From: Gammaproteobacteria bacterium
Lineage (GTDB): Bacteria > Pseudomonadota > Gammaproteobacteria > Steroidobacterales > GCA-2729495
DNA: 64,000 nucleotides
Assembly: GCA_030066665.1 (NCBI GenBank)
Contig: JASJBD010000001.1
Location: 29,276-93,275 of the forward strand
Direction: 5' to 3'
In this document: one piece after another, positions 16,972 to 27,247 of the stretch
Layout: the number at the start of each line of letters is the position of its first letter
Numbering within the stretch: the stretch's first letter is position 1
Translations under genes and position numbers: made by a program
Notes under the pieces: model-generated
The model's input: the letters and a program-made list of their open reading frames with translations, nothing else
Database searches by the model: none
Told to the model about the DNA's origin: nothing

Positions 16972-18180
16972 CTACAGCGACACGACAAGTATGAACAGGC
17001 TGGCCACAACACCAATGACCGGCACGGCCAACGGCACTGGCCGCACACCGTCCGGCACCGGGTCCCGCGTCTTGATCCGCCACAGGCACAGGTTCACCAG
17101 CGTGAATACCACCAGAACCATGGCGCTGGTGGTTTTGGCCAGGCTGACCAGCGGCAACAGCAAGGCCAGCGCCAGCACGATCGCGCCGGCAAGAAATGTT
17201 GACCGCAGCGGTGTGTGCGTCCGCGGATGGACCACGCTCAGTGCAGCCGGCAGCCAGCCATTGCGACTCATGCCGTAGAAGATCCGCGATGCCATGATGA
17301 TTTGTATCAGCGCCCCGTTAATAACCGCGACCGTGCCGATGAGACTGAGCAATAACGCTGGCCGGTTGGTCGCGGCGGTATACACCGCGGCGAGAGGCGC
17401 GTCACTCTCAGCCAGCTCGGCCGGCGGCATCGTCACCATCGACACTACAGCAATCAGCACATACAGCACCGTGGAGAAGCCAAACGCCAGGATAATGCCG
17501 AGCGGAATCGTGCGTTGCGGCTGCTTGACCTCCTCGGCAATGTTGACCATGTCCTCGAAGCCGATGAATGCGAAAAATGCGAGGAATGCGCCGGCCAGCA
17601 CGCCCTGCCACGCGGCATTATCCAACGGCACCACATCGGCCAGGGCAAAATCCGCGACGTGCACGAAATTCGGCGACGCCACTGCGATCACCCAAAGCAG
17701 CCCACCCGCCTCCGCAATCGTGAGAAATGCCGCCACGCGCGCCGATTCAGCGATGCCGCGCGCGGAAACCAGCGTCAGTATCGCGACCAGGACCAGGATA
17801 ATGAGCCAGGCTGGCCCGTCGATAAACACATGGAAGTAGCCAACGAAGCCATTCGCGAGAGTCGCCGCAGACACCAGCCCGGCCAGCGCAATCAGCAGTC
17901 CCACGGCCATGGCCAGACTGCGCCGGTTGAAAGCCTTGTGCAGATACACGGCTTCGCCGGCGCTGACCGGAAAGCGCGCGGCCAGTTCGCCGTAACTCAG
18001 GCCGGTAAAGATCGCGATGAATGCGGCGACCATGAAGGCGAAAGGAGCCAGAATGCCGGCTTCGCCGGCCACCTTGCCAACGAGGACGTAAATGCCGGCG
18101 CCGATAATATTGCCTGCGCCGTACAGCGCGAACAGGGTCAGACCAACGTCGCGCTTGAGTGCTATTCGTCGGTCATCCAT
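16972..18180 (-). CDS. APC-family amino acid permease
   Basis: About 12 hydrophobic segments; GAGNIIGAGIYVLVGKVAGEAG. Confidence 0.88.
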   Translation of the reverse strand: MDDRRIALKRDVGLTLFALYGAGNIIGAGIYVLVGKVAGEAGILAPFAFMVAAFIAIFTGLSYGELAARFPVSAGEAVYLHKAFNRRSLAMAVGLLIALAGLVSAATLANGFVGYFHVFIDGPAWLIILVLVAILTLVSARGIAESARVAAFLTIAEAGGLLWVIAVASPNFVHVADFALADVVPLDNAAWQGVLAGAFLAFFAFIGFEDMVNIAEEVKQPQRTIPLGIILAFGFSTVLYVLIAVVSMVTMPPAELAESDAPLAAVYTAATNRPALLLSLIGTVAVINGALIQIIMASRIFYGMSRNGWLPAALSVVHPRTHTPLRSTFLAGAIVLALALLLPLVSLAKTTSAMVLVVFTLVNLCLWRIKTRDPVPDGVRPVPLAVPVIGVVASLFILVVSL

Positions 18181-18971
18181 CGCGCCATGCCGGCCATGCG
18201 CTGCACGAATTCGACCGGGTCTTTATCCCGAATCTGCATCGCCTGCAGGGCCGGCTCGATACCGATGACCAACTCGTAGTCCCTGTTCAGGATGCCGTCG
18301 ACAACACGGTCCGCACACTCCTCCGCCGACATGCCGTTGCCGTCGTCCCAGTCGCTGGCGCCATACTCGGAACCATCACCCGTTAACGCGTGCCGAAAAA
18401 CATTGCTCTTGATGCCGGCTATCACCAGCATGGTCACGTGGATATTGTCGTCGTAGTGCTCGACACGCAGGGTGTCAAAGTAGCCGTGCAGCGCGTGTTT
18501 CGCGGCGCAATAGGCGCTGTGATGAGGGACCGCGTGCTTTCCCGCCACGGAGGATGTCACGACGAGGTGGCCGCCCCCCTGTTCGAGCATGCGTGGCAGC
18601 ACCAGCTTGGTCAACGCCACCGGGCCGAAGAAATCCACTTCCATGATCCGGCGATCGACTTCCAGCAAGGTGTCCTTTGCTGCTGACCGCTGGCCAATTC
18701 CGGCATTGTTGACCAGCACGTCGACTCGATCGAATTCTTGCAGCACTTCACGCGTTGCGGCTTCGCGCTGCGCCTGATCCGTGATGTCAAAGGGCAGCAC
18801 GTGAACATCAGCACCGCTGGCGGTACAGCCCTTTTTCACGCGCTCCAGCTCGGCGCGGCGGCGGGCGGAAATGATGAGTTCGGCCCCCTCACGATGGAAC
18901 ACGTTGGCCATTCCTTCGCCCACGCCGGATGAAGCGCCGGTGATCCAGATCGTCTTATGTGCAAGCCTCAT
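18162..18971 (-). CDS. Short-chain dehydrogenase/reductase
   Basis: TGASSGVGEGMA, NNAGIG and YCAAKHA. Confidence 0.88.
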   Translation of the reverse strand: MRLAHKTIWITGASSGVGEGMANVFHREGAELIISARRRAELERVKKGCTASGADVHVLPFDITDQAQREAATREVLQEFDRVDVLVNNAGIGQRSAAKDTLLEVDRRIMEVDFFGPVALTKLVLPRMLEQGGGHLVVTSSVAGKHAVPHHSAYCAAKHALHGYFDTLRVEHYDDNIHVTMLVIAGIKSNVFRHALTGDGSEYGASDWDDGNGMSAEECADRVVDGILNRDYELVIGIEPALQAMQIRDKDPVEFVQRMAGMARWMTDE

Positions 18972-19159
18972 GGGAGTCGTCGTTACGTGCCCCGATAACA
19001 TCAGACTGTACTTTTACATAACTGACTTTGTAATCCGTGGAAACCGCATAGGTAATGGGTTTCCGCGAAAACGCTGGATCCGGGCGGGCGGCTTCGGGGA
19101 AAATTGCAGGTAAGAAAATCCTGCCCACACAGGCACAACAAGAAGCGACAATCAGAATC

Positions 19160-19531
19160 ATGAAGAATATTCACTCGCGCACCTCGCGGTCCGTCTTGCT
19201 GGCGATCCTGGCCTCTCTGCTATTGATGACGCCCGTCGCTTCCTTTGCGAACGAGGACAGTGACGACAAAGCCGAGTGGATTCAGATGTACGAAGCCGTC
19301 GTTGCCGAAATCGGCTGGGACATGATCGACAAATACTGGGATAAGATTGTCGTCTGGCTCAAGAAAAAATGGCCGGACGTTGACTGGCAGAAGCCGATCC
19401 GCCCGGACATCGGGCCCAGGCCCGGCGTACCCGAGCTGAACGCCAGCGCGGCTGCGGCGGCACTGATGCTCAGTTGCGGTGGCGCACTGGTCCTCACCGG
19501 ACGGCGGCGTCGGGAACGTCGACCCATCTGA
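19160..19531 (+). CDS. Small secreted protein with VPE-type C-terminal sorting-like tail
   Basis: Signal peptide; C-terminus VPELNASAAAAALMLSCGGALVLTGRRRRERRPI (motif, TM segment, Arg cluster). Confidence 0.6.
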   Translation: MKNIHSRTSRSVLLAILASLLLMTPVASFANEDSDDKAEWIQMYEAVVAEIGWDMIDKYWDKIVVWLKKKWPDVDWQKPIRPDIGPRPGVPELNASAAAAALMLSCGGALVLTGRRRRERRPI

Positions 19532-19570
19532 TATCACCACCCGGGCCAACGCCGGCCCCCCCCCGCGCAC

Positions 19571-20383
19571 TCAATCGCAATCGTCCAGGAATTCGACCGT
19601 CAGGTGCGCCGGCGTACGTAGTATCCAGAATGCACCGGATTCCGTGCCGGATTCCGGTCCGCTGTGCGCAATTCCCGCCGGACGGTAGAAATAACCGCCC
19701 GGGGCATACTCGCCCAGTACCGGACCATCCGGCAAACACTCACCGACGCGAAAATCGCCATCGAGCAGAAATCCTTCCTCTGCCGACGTGTGCACTTCCC
19801 ACGGAATCTCGAAATCCGTATCGACTCGTAATAGCCAGGTGCGCTGCCCGGTCGCGTCGACCAGTCGCAGGTCCTTGATCTCGAGCGCCAGCGCGCGGCC
19901 CATGTCCCGCACCGCGACCGTGGCTGGTTGCCACGGCGCGCGAGCCGAATCGACCAGTTGCGCGGTCGAGCCATCGGTGTCCCGTGGCGGGTCCAGAAAC
20001 AGCAACACGCGCGCGCCGGCATCCCCGACAACCAGCAGCGGCGACTCGGCCGCCGCCGGCAAATGAGCGTAGTCATAGGGCCCCAGCCCGGTGCCCTGCC
20101 AATCGAGCTCGCCCTCCAGGACCAGTGCTTCCACGGTGTGCGCGCGCTCTGCCGGTAGTTGCCTCGCCCAACCGCCGGGCAGTTCCGCCAACGCCACCCG
20201 GCGCCCGTCGCGCGCTTCGTTCAGCAAACGTACCGGCGTGTCACCCAGCAACTGGATGGTGCCAACCGGCGAGTCCGCGGCCTGGCGAAACAGCACGAGA
20301 TCCGGGTGCGCGCCGTCGGCGTTCGCGGCCATCGCAGGCAGCAAACCACTTGCCAACAGCGCCGCAAAGCTAGGAATGCGCAT
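19571..20383 (-). CDS. Secreted cupin-like (DUF4437-like) protein
   Basis: Signal peptide; VLFRQAADSPVGTIQLLGDTPVRLLNEARDGRRVALAELPGGW; EVHTSAEEGFLLDGDFRVGE...GGYFYRPAGIAHSGPES. Confidence 0.6.
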   Translation of the reverse strand: MRIPSFAALLASGLLPAMAANADGAHPDLVLFRQAADSPVGTIQLLGDTPVRLLNEARDGRRVALAELPGGWARQLPAERAHTVEALVLEGELDWQGTGLGPYDYAHLPAAAESPLLVVGDAGARVLLFLDPPRDTDGSTAQLVDSARAPWQPATVAVRDMGRALALEIKDLRLVDATGQRTWLLRVDTDFEIPWEVHTSAEEGFLLDGDFRVGECLPDGPVLGEYAPGGYFYRPAGIAHSGPESGTESGAFWILRTPAHLTVEFLDDCD

Positions 20384-20474
20384 CGACAGTCACCCTAATC
20401 AACATATGCCCCATTCTCCGGTGCGACGCTCAGAAGATCCAGCCCGCCCCGTGTTTCTGCGCTACGATCGCCCC

Positions 20475-21440
20475 ATGATAAAAGCAGTTCTGAAGACTGT
20501 CGGCGCTTTGCTGGTGCTGGGCGTGCTCGCCGTCGGCGGCGTTTACCTCTACTACTTCGTGATCCTGCCGCCCAATATTCCGGCGACTGATCTTGACGTC
20601 GAAATCACGCCTGCGCGAGTGACCCGCGGAGAATATCTCGCGAACGCGGTATTCGGCTGCATGTACTGCCACTCGGAGCGCGACTGGGAGTTGTTTGGCG
20701 CCCCACCGAAACCCGGCACGCTGGGCAAGGGTGGCGAAGTATTTGATCAAAGGGTCGGCATTTCGGGCGTGCTGATCTCGCCGAACATCACGCCAACCGG
20801 GATAGGCGACTGGACCGATGGTGAGGTGTACCGCGCCGTCGTGAACGGCCTGCACCCCGATGGCTACGCATACTTCCCGATCATGCCGTTCGACGTTTAT
20901 CTGCACCTCGAAACCGAGGACGTCTACTCGATTATTGCCTATCTGCGCACTCTGGACCCGCTGCCGGGTGAGTACCGCGGCCGGCGCTTGACACCGCTGA
21001 TGGAATTCATCGCCAACTCCCGCGTGTTGCCGGCCGATCCCTGGGATGTCGATCATAGCGATCCGGTCAGCCGCGGTGAGTACATAACGATCATCGCTGG
21101 TTGCCGCTTTTGTCACACGCCTGCGAATGAACGCATGCAGCCCTACGAAAACATGCGCTTCGGCGGCGGGCTCGGCATGATCGCGAATGGCCGGAAAGTC
21201 TACTCCGCCAATATCTCGGCCGACCCGGAAACCGGCATCGGCAGCTGGTCCGTCGACGACTTCGTCGCACGGTTCCGGGCGTATGAAAACGTGGTGATTC
21301 CGGTCAGCGAGATCGGCTATCAAACGCAGCACGCGTGGACAGAGTATGCGAAGCTGACCGATACAGATCTCGCCGACATCTACGCCTACATCATGGCGCA
21401 GCCGCCGGTCCGCAACGAGGTCAACCTGCTCGGCAACTAG
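20475..21440 (+). CDS. Membrane-anchored diheme cytochrome c
   Basis: CMYCH and CRFCH heme motifs; N-terminal TM segment; overlaps the convergent neighbour's stop (CTAG). Confidence 0.85.
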   Translation: MIKAVLKTVGALLVLGVLAVGGVYLYYFVILPPNIPATDLDVEITPARVTRGEYLANAVFGCMYCHSERDWELFGAPPKPGTLGKGGEVFDQRVGISGVLISPNITPTGIGDWTDGEVYRAVVNGLHPDGYAYFPIMPFDVYLHLETEDVYSIIAYLRTLDPLPGEYRGRRLTPLMEFIANSRVLPADPWDVDHSDPVSRGEYITIIAGCRFCHTPANERMQPYENMRFGGGLGMIANGRKVYSANISADPETGIGSWSVDDFVARFRAYENVVIPVSEIGYQTQHAWTEYAKLTDTDLADIYAYIMAQPPVRNEVNLLGN

Positions 21441-22336
21441 GGCGCCCGTCCGGACGGGCCCGGCTGTTTGCCGAACAGCCGACGAAAGCGCACCAGGTCG
21501 GTGAAGTTCAGGCCGCCCGACCCGTCGAGATCGGCATCGACGTTGCCGCGACCGAACGCCGCGCGATAGAAGCCCAGATCGGCAAAATTCACGAAACCGC
21601 TATTGTCGAGATCCGCGTCGCAGGCATTGCCGTAGCCATCGCCATCGGTATCGCGCTGGCTGAACCCACCAGCGTCAGGAATCCGCGGTCCATTCGGGAT
21701 CTCGATGCAGTTATCCAGCGCGTCGTCGATACCGTCCGCGTCCCGATCTCCGGCCCTTACCATGATGATGTCGTCGAGGTTGTACAGAAACGCGCCGTTG
21801 CCCCGGGTCAACAGGTCCGCCCTTGAGAATCCGGCATCGTGATCGATCAGCCCGAGGAACCACACGCGCGAACCGTCGGCGAGTCGCCGCTGCACATTGG
21901 CCGCTTCGAGCGCCGCGGTGCCACCACCGGCAACGAGCAGCACATCGCCATCGTGCAGTTGATCCCGGCTAATGACATAGAGCCCGATCGCACGTGTACC
22001 GGCAAAGCTCATGCCCAGGTTGTCGCGATCCTGGAGAATCGCCGCCGTCGTCTTGCCGAGGAATCGCGAGCCCGAAGTTGCGTGGTAGTCATCCGCGACC
22101 TGCAGCGACTCGCCGCCAAAATCGAAGTGAAACGTGATATTGCCGGCGCGCCCGCCGCTGACGATGACCGCGCCGGCGTCAATAGCTTCAAAATCCTGCA
22201 GGTTGGCGGCTCCTGGCAACGACGCTTTGAAGTCCGCTGCGTTCGTGTAGGCATACGCCGCCGCCACCGCGGCATTCGACGGCAGTGTGAGCAACAGGAT
22301 CGCAATCGCACCACAATGCAATCGCTCGGGACGCAC
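21437..22336 (-). CDS. Secreted protein with C-terminal calcium-binding dockerin/thrombospondin type 3-like repeats
   Basis: DRDADGIDDALDNC, DTDGDGYGNACDADLDNSGFVNFADLGFYRAAFG and DADLDGSGGLNFTDLVRFRRLFG. Confidence 0.75.
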   Translation of the reverse strand: MRPERLHCGAIAILLLTLPSNAAVAAAYAYTNAADFKASLPGAANLQDFEAIDAGAVIVSGGRAGNITFHFDFGGESLQVADDYHATSGSRFLGKTTAAILQDRDNLGMSFAGTRAIGLYVISRDQLHDGDVLLVAGGGTAALEAANVQRRLADGSRVWFLGLIDHDAGFSRADLLTRGNGAFLYNLDDIIMVRAGDRDADGIDDALDNCIEIPNGPRIPDAGGFSQRDTDGDGYGNACDADLDNSGFVNFADLGFYRAAFGRGNVDADLDGSGGLNFTDLVRFRRLFGKQPGPSGRAP

Positions 22337-22488
22337 GTTTTCTTACCTATTGTTATAGGGCTTCCTGTCCGCGCCAAAGCTTCCGTGCTGAAATTACTCT
22401 AGCAACCGGCAACGTGGTTTAGAAGCGCGATTGTCGACGCACAGGCTGCGTTCTTGACATAACGCTGGAAAAATCCGAATCGCCGTGC

Positions 22489-22800
22489 CTAATCCGGCGA
22501 ATAGTTCGGCCGATCCTCGCCGTAGTGTTGCGCCAGGTAATCGAGAATACGGTCGCGGACGGGCCCCTGAATATTGGCCATGCCGTGCTCCTCGACCATC
22601 CAGTCGAGCAACTCGTCCCAGGCGGCCCGACTGAGTCCCTGCTGGGCGATGATCTTTTCCGAGTGGCAGGCAATACACACGCCGTAGGTCTCGGCTGCAC
22701 CGTCAGCGTCGACGAGCACTCCGAACGGCGCATCGCCGGCAGCGTGACTAGACAGCAACACGGACGCGAAGGCGACACCGAGGCGTGTTTCCTCCCGCAC
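22489..22800 (-). CDS. SorB-like c-type cytochrome subunit
   Basis: Signal peptide; CIACHSEKI; immediately downstream of the sulfite-oxidase-like gene. Confidence 0.7.
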   Translation of the reverse strand: MREETRLGVAFASVLLSSHAAGDAPFGVLVDADGAAETYGVCIACHSEKIIAQQGLSRAAWDELLDWMVEEHGMANIQGPVRDRILDYLAQHYGEDRPNYSPD

Positions 22801-24023
22801 TAGGTCAATCTCACGGCAACCCGGTGCATCGTATTGTTCAGGTAGCCCTTCGGGTTCCAGTCGATTGCATGCGGTTGTGCGTCACCGGCCGTGTCTGTCG
22901 CGCGCGCCCAGATCTCGTAATAGCCAGCCTGCGGTAAACGAACCGTGGTACGCCAGTTCTGCCAGGCACCGGCGTTGAACGGGGGGTCCAGTTGCGCACG
23001 CTGCCAGCGCGCCCCGAAGTCGAACGACACATCCACGCTCGCTATCGCACGGTCGCCAGACCACGCGTGACCGCGCACTGCCACGACAGATTCATTGGTC
23101 TCCACGCCGGTTGCCGGGCTCGTGATCAGCGACTTCACCGGCATGCGCTCGATAATCTCGAAATTCTGCTCATCGACCTTCTCGCCCGGCGCAACCGGTC
23201 GGTTGGGTACCCGGTAGGACTTGCCAGTCATTTTCGGCCCGTCGTGAACGATGTCGCGCAGCTGGATTCGGGTCAGCCACTTCTGCGAACAGGAACCCGG
23301 CCAGCCGGGCACCACCAGTCGCAGCGGCGCGCCATTCATTGGATGCAACGGTCCATCGTTCATTTCAAATGCAATCAGCACGCCATCCGTTAGGGCCTTG
23401 GCGATTGGTACGCCCCGCGAAATTGGCAGCCTGGCCGGATCGCCCGACAGATGCGTATCGGCACCGTAATGAGCGGTATAGACAACATTGTCATCGACGC
23501 CGGCCGCAGCCAGCACGTCTTTCAGGCGCACGCCGGTCCAGAGGGAACACCCCACCGCGCCGTATGTCCACTGGTTTCCGCGTGCCGGGGGATCGAAAAA
23601 CGCTCGGCCGTTGCCACCGCATTCAATCACCAGCGCCAGGCGAACCACTTCAAAACGTTGTTTCAGATCATCGATGCTCAGATCGAACGGCGTTTTCACC
23701 AGGCCGTCGACTGCGAGGCGCCAGGCGTCTGCGCTTGTATCCGCCGGTGGATTGCCGTTGTTGCGGATGAAGTGGCGATGGGTCGGCGTAATTGCATCGT
23801 CCAGTAATGCCGGCGGTGTCTCTGCATTCAGCGGCCGATCGTTGAGCACTGACAGTCCTGCCTTGCCGGCAATGGTCAGGTCGTCGGCAATGACAACCGG
23901 AACGAAACCGCGCGGCAGATGACGATGAAAGGGTATGGCCGCACCGACCAGCGCCGACAGCGTGGCGAGACTGGCGCCCTGCAGAAATGCGCGCCGGTTC
24001 GACCGAGGATACCGCGGTATCAC
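22801..24023 (-). CDS. Sulfite oxidase/SorA-like molybdopterin enzyme with Tat signal
   Basis: NRRAFLQG; LALVIECGGNGRAFF; GNQWTYGAVGCSLWTGVRLKDVL; VVPGWPGSCSQKWLTRI; C-terminal moco dimerisation-like domain. Confidence 0.85.
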
Positions 24024-24571
24024 GGCGCGGCTTCCTCCTGCGGCAGGAGGTAACGTTCGAATTCGCGCTCGAATGCGAGCAGCCGAGTATCGCTGAGTCG
24101 ATCGACGTACAGCTTGCCGTCCAGGTGATCGAATTCGTGTTGGAATACGGTGGCGAAGAAGCCCTGCAACTCCAGCTCCCGTGACTCACCCCGGTCGGAC
24201 GTGTAGCGAATCATGACGTGTTGCGGCCGCTCGACGTAGCCGCGCAGGCCCGGCACTGACAGGCAGCCTTCCCAATAACCGCGCGGAGCGGGATTCAGCA
24301 CTTCGATGACCGGATTGATGAATACGGTCAGCGGCATTGGCCCGAGTTCGCCATAGCGCGTCGGGCCACCGGCAATCTCGATGATCGCGAGGCGCACGGA
24401 CTCGCCAATCTGGGGGGCAGCCAGGCCGATACCGCCATAATCGTGCAACGTATCGACCATATCGGCGATGAGCCTGGACGTCGCGGGCGTACCGATCTCG
24501 TCGGGTTGCAGGGGGCGGGCCACGTCTCGCAGCAGCGGGTGACCCATTCGCAGAATTCGCCTGACCGCCAT
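24020..24571 (-). CDS. def: Peptide deformylase
   Basis: GIGLAAPQIGES, EGCLSVPGLRG and FQHEFDHLDGKLYVD. Confidence 0.93.
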   Translation of the reverse strand: MAVRRILRMGHPLLRDVARPLQPDEIGTPATSRLIADMVDTLHDYGGIGLAAPQIGESVRLAIIEIAGGPTRYGELGPMPLTVFINPVIEVLNPAPRGYWEGCLSVPGLRGYVERPQHVMIRYTSDRGESRELELQGFFATVFQHEFDHLDGKLYVDRLSDTRLLAFEREFERYLLPQEEAAP

Positions 24572-24598
24572 CGGTACAGAATAGCGAATCGGTGACGA

Positions 24599-25516
24599 CT
24601 AATCCGCGCCCGCGCCGGTTTGGGTCACGGACCAGTCCCACAGACGTTTGCGGGCCTCCGGATCTTGTGCCTGCGCGGAAGTCTCCTTGACCTTTTCGTG
24701 CTCGAAATATGTCGCCGTTACCTGTTCCAGCGCGGGATCTGTCGCGAGCTTGACGTAGGTCTTCGCGCTGCGTTGTGGCGTATTGAGTCCGAACACGGTC
24801 CCGAACCCGAAGACGACCCGGGCGGCGAGCATGAAGATGCCCGACATGTTCCGGTAAATGCTGGTATTGACGAAGTAGCCCGGCGATATCGCGTTGATGG
24901 TCACGCCGGTTCCAGCCAGGCGCTCGGCCATGCTGTGCATGAAGTACAGATTACTCAGTTTGGCGCGGTGATAGGCCTGAAAGGCCGCACCGTTTGATGG
25001 TTTGTCGTGCGCCTTCCAGAGCTTTTCATTGTTGAGGTCATCGAAATCGAGACCCGGACCGGCTTTGTGCGCGTCGGATGAAATCATGATGATGCGCGAC
25101 GGAGCGGATCGCTTCAGCAGGTCCAGCAACAGGTGCGTCAACAGGAAATGAGCCAGGTGACAGGTCGCCAGGTGCATTTCGAAACCATCGAGGCTCACGC
25201 GCCGCACTGGATCTGTGATACCGGCATTGTTGATTAATACGTCCAACCGGTCGTAGTTCGCATCGACCCACGCGGCCAGTTCACGCACCTCGTCCAGCGA
25301 CGACAGGTCGCAGTACCGAAACACCGCCGAACCGGGACGCGCGGCATTGATCGCGTCGCGCGTCCGCGTGCCGGCCTCCCCTTCCCAGTCGACAATTATC
25401 ACGTGCGCGCCGCGGCTGCCCAGCACCCGAGCCGTCTCGCAGCCCATGCCGCGCGCGCCACCGGTGATCAGTATCACGTGCCCCGTCAAATCATCCGCCA
25501 CCACTGCCCCCGTCAA
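24599..25516 (-). CDS. Short-chain dehydrogenase (retinol dehydrogenase-like)
   Basis: ITGGARGMGCETARVLGSRGAHVI, NNAGI and YHRAKLSN. Confidence 0.87.
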   Translation of the reverse strand: MTGAVVADDLTGHVILITGGARGMGCETARVLGSRGAHVIIVDWEGEAGTRTRDAINAARPGSAVFRYCDLSSLDEVRELAAWVDANYDRLDVLINNAGITDPVRRVSLDGFEMHLATCHLAHFLLTHLLLDLLKRSAPSRIIMISSDAHKAGPGLDFDDLNNEKLWKAHDKPSNGAAFQAYHRAKLSNLYFMHSMAERLAGTGVTINAISPGYFVNTSIYRNMSGIFMLAARVVFGFGTVFGLNTPQRSAKTYVKLATDPALEQVTATYFEHEKVKETSAQAQDPEARKRLWDWSVTQTGAGAD

Positions 25517-25722
25517 TCCAGCCTGCTGACCAGCCGGTGTCCCGCCACCAGGATACCGACCCCGATATAAATCCCGATCAGGGAGACCACCATCAGCAGG
25601 CCGACCTCCGGCGTGATGACCTTCGAACGCGACAGGAAAATAATGCCGGCCACGAGGACCGGGAACATCCAGGCCGCGGTGATCAGTTTCCAGGGCAGCT
25701 TCTTTTTGGTCATTGCTGCCAT
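25513..25722 (-). CDS. Small two-TM membrane protein
   Basis: Two hydrophobic segments; 4-nt overlap with the next - strand CDS. Confidence 0.55.
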   Translation of the reverse strand: MAAMTKKKLPWKLITAAWMFPVLVAGIIFLSRSKVITPEVGLLMVVSLIGIYIGVGILVAGHRLVSRLD

Positions 25723-25765
25723 GATAGCGCCGACCGGCCCCGGCGACCCGAATCGCCCCACGCCA

Positions 25766-25781
25766 GGGCCCTGCAGGGCCC
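25766..25781. promoter_or_regulatory. Perfect palindrome GGGCCCTGCAGGGCCC upstream of the MFS gene
   Basis: Exact self-reverse-complement in the divergent intergenic region. Confidence 0.45.
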
Positions 25782-25844
25782 GCCGGCCCGGCTCATCCGT
25801 CCGCCTCGAGTCGTCGAAATATCCCGCTGAGGGGATTTATTTCG

Positions 25845-27236
25845 ATGAGCCTTTCGGAAAACAAGCCGTTACTGATCCTGCTGTTCGTGGGCGTGCTGAT
25901 GGGCGCCCTCGATATCGCCATCATCGGACCGGCGCTGCCGGCGATCCAGGCCGAATTCGACACGACCGGCCGACAGCTCGCGGTACTGTTCAATGCCTAT
26001 GTGCTGGGCCAGCTCATTGGCACACAGCTATTGGCCAAGCTGTCCGACCGCTTCGGGCCGCGGTCGATCTACATTTTCAGTCTGGTTTGTTTCGGCGGCG
26101 GCTCACTGTTACTGGTCATGGCCGGCGAAATCAATGCCCTTTATGCCGGTCGGGCAATCCAGGGCTTCGGCGCCGGCGGTATCTTCCCGGTGGCGACGAC
26201 CGTGATCGCCGCACAAATGTCGGGCCGCGACCGAGGTCCGGCCCTCGGCTTGATTGGGTCGGTCTGGGGGCTGGCGTTCTTTATCGGACCGATCCTGGGT
26301 GGCATCTTCCTGAACCTGTCATGGCGCTGGCTCTTCCTGGTCAATCTGCCGATCGCCGGGTTGTTGATCGCGGGTGCCTGGCGGCTCTTGCCGAAAACGG
26401 GCCCCGGGTCGCAGCGGCCCTTCGACTTGGTCGGCTTGGGCACGCTCATGGCCGCGGTGGTGGCGTTGGTCGTCGCCATCAACAATTTCGACGCCACCGA
26501 TGTCTGGAACAGCGTGACGAGTTTCGGGGTCGCCGCACTGCTGGGCGCTGTGACGATCCTGCTCCCCCTGTTCTGGTTCGCAGAAAAGCGCGCCGCCGAC
26601 CCCATCATTCGACCCGGCCTGCTGCAAACCCGCCAGGTTGCGCTCGCCTGTGTCGTGGCCGGCGGTGCCGGTGCCATGCAAACGGCGAGTGTGTTCTACC
26701 CCGCGATGGCGGTTGCGTCGATCGGTGTCAGTCAGTCAACCGCTGCGTTCATGTTGTTGCCCGGCGTGGTCATTTCGACCCTCGGCTCGATCGCGGTCGG
26801 CCGCTTGATCAACGTGGTCGGTACCCGACTGCTCGTGCTAGCCAGTCTTTGCCTGATCTTCACCAGCTTCATGATCTATGGCCGCGCCGACCTGGATGTG
26901 CCGACATTTCTGCTGGCAAACATGATCAGCGGACTGGGCAGCGCCGGACTGATCGGCGCACCCCTGCGCTGGACGATCCTGAACGAGTCCCGGCCCGAGG
27001 AACGCGGGGCAGCCCAGGGACTGTTGAGTAACATCACATCGGTTGGCCGACTCATTGGTGCCGCGGTGGTCGGTGCCGTGATCACGTCTCAGGGTGGCGG
27101 TGTGCCCGGCTACCAGGCCGCATTTGTCGGCATGGGAATCTTCGCGATTGTCCTGTTTGCGGTGGCGACCTTGCTGAAGTCGCGCAGCGCCGAGCAGCTG
27201 CTGAGTGATGAGATGCCCAAGCCCGCGACCGCGTGA
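25845..27236 (+). CDS. MFS transporter (DHA2/EmrB-like)
   Basis: LDIAIIGPALPAIQAEF; QLLAKLSDRFGPRSIY; multiple TM segments. Confidence 0.88.
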   Translation: MSLSENKPLLILLFVGVLMGALDIAIIGPALPAIQAEFDTTGRQLAVLFNAYVLGQLIGTQLLAKLSDRFGPRSIYIFSLVCFGGGSLLLVMAGEINALYAGRAIQGFGAGGIFPVATTVIAAQMSGRDRGPALGLIGSVWGLAFFIGPILGGIFLNLSWRWLFLVNLPIAGLLIAGAWRLLPKTGPGSQRPFDLVGLGTLMAAVVALVVAINNFDATDVWNSVTSFGVAALLGAVTILLPLFWFAEKRAADPIIRPGLLQTRQVALACVVAGGAGAMQTASVFYPAMAVASIGVSQSTAAFMLLPGVVISTLGSIAVGRLINVVGTRLLVLASLCLIFTSFMIYGRADLDVPTFLLANMISGLGSAGLIGAPLRWTILNESRPEERGAAQGLLSNITSVGRLIGAAVVGAVITSQGGGVPGYQAAFVGMGIFAIVLFAVATLLKSRSAEQLLSDEMPKPATA

Positions 27237-27247
27237 CGCTGGGCGGC

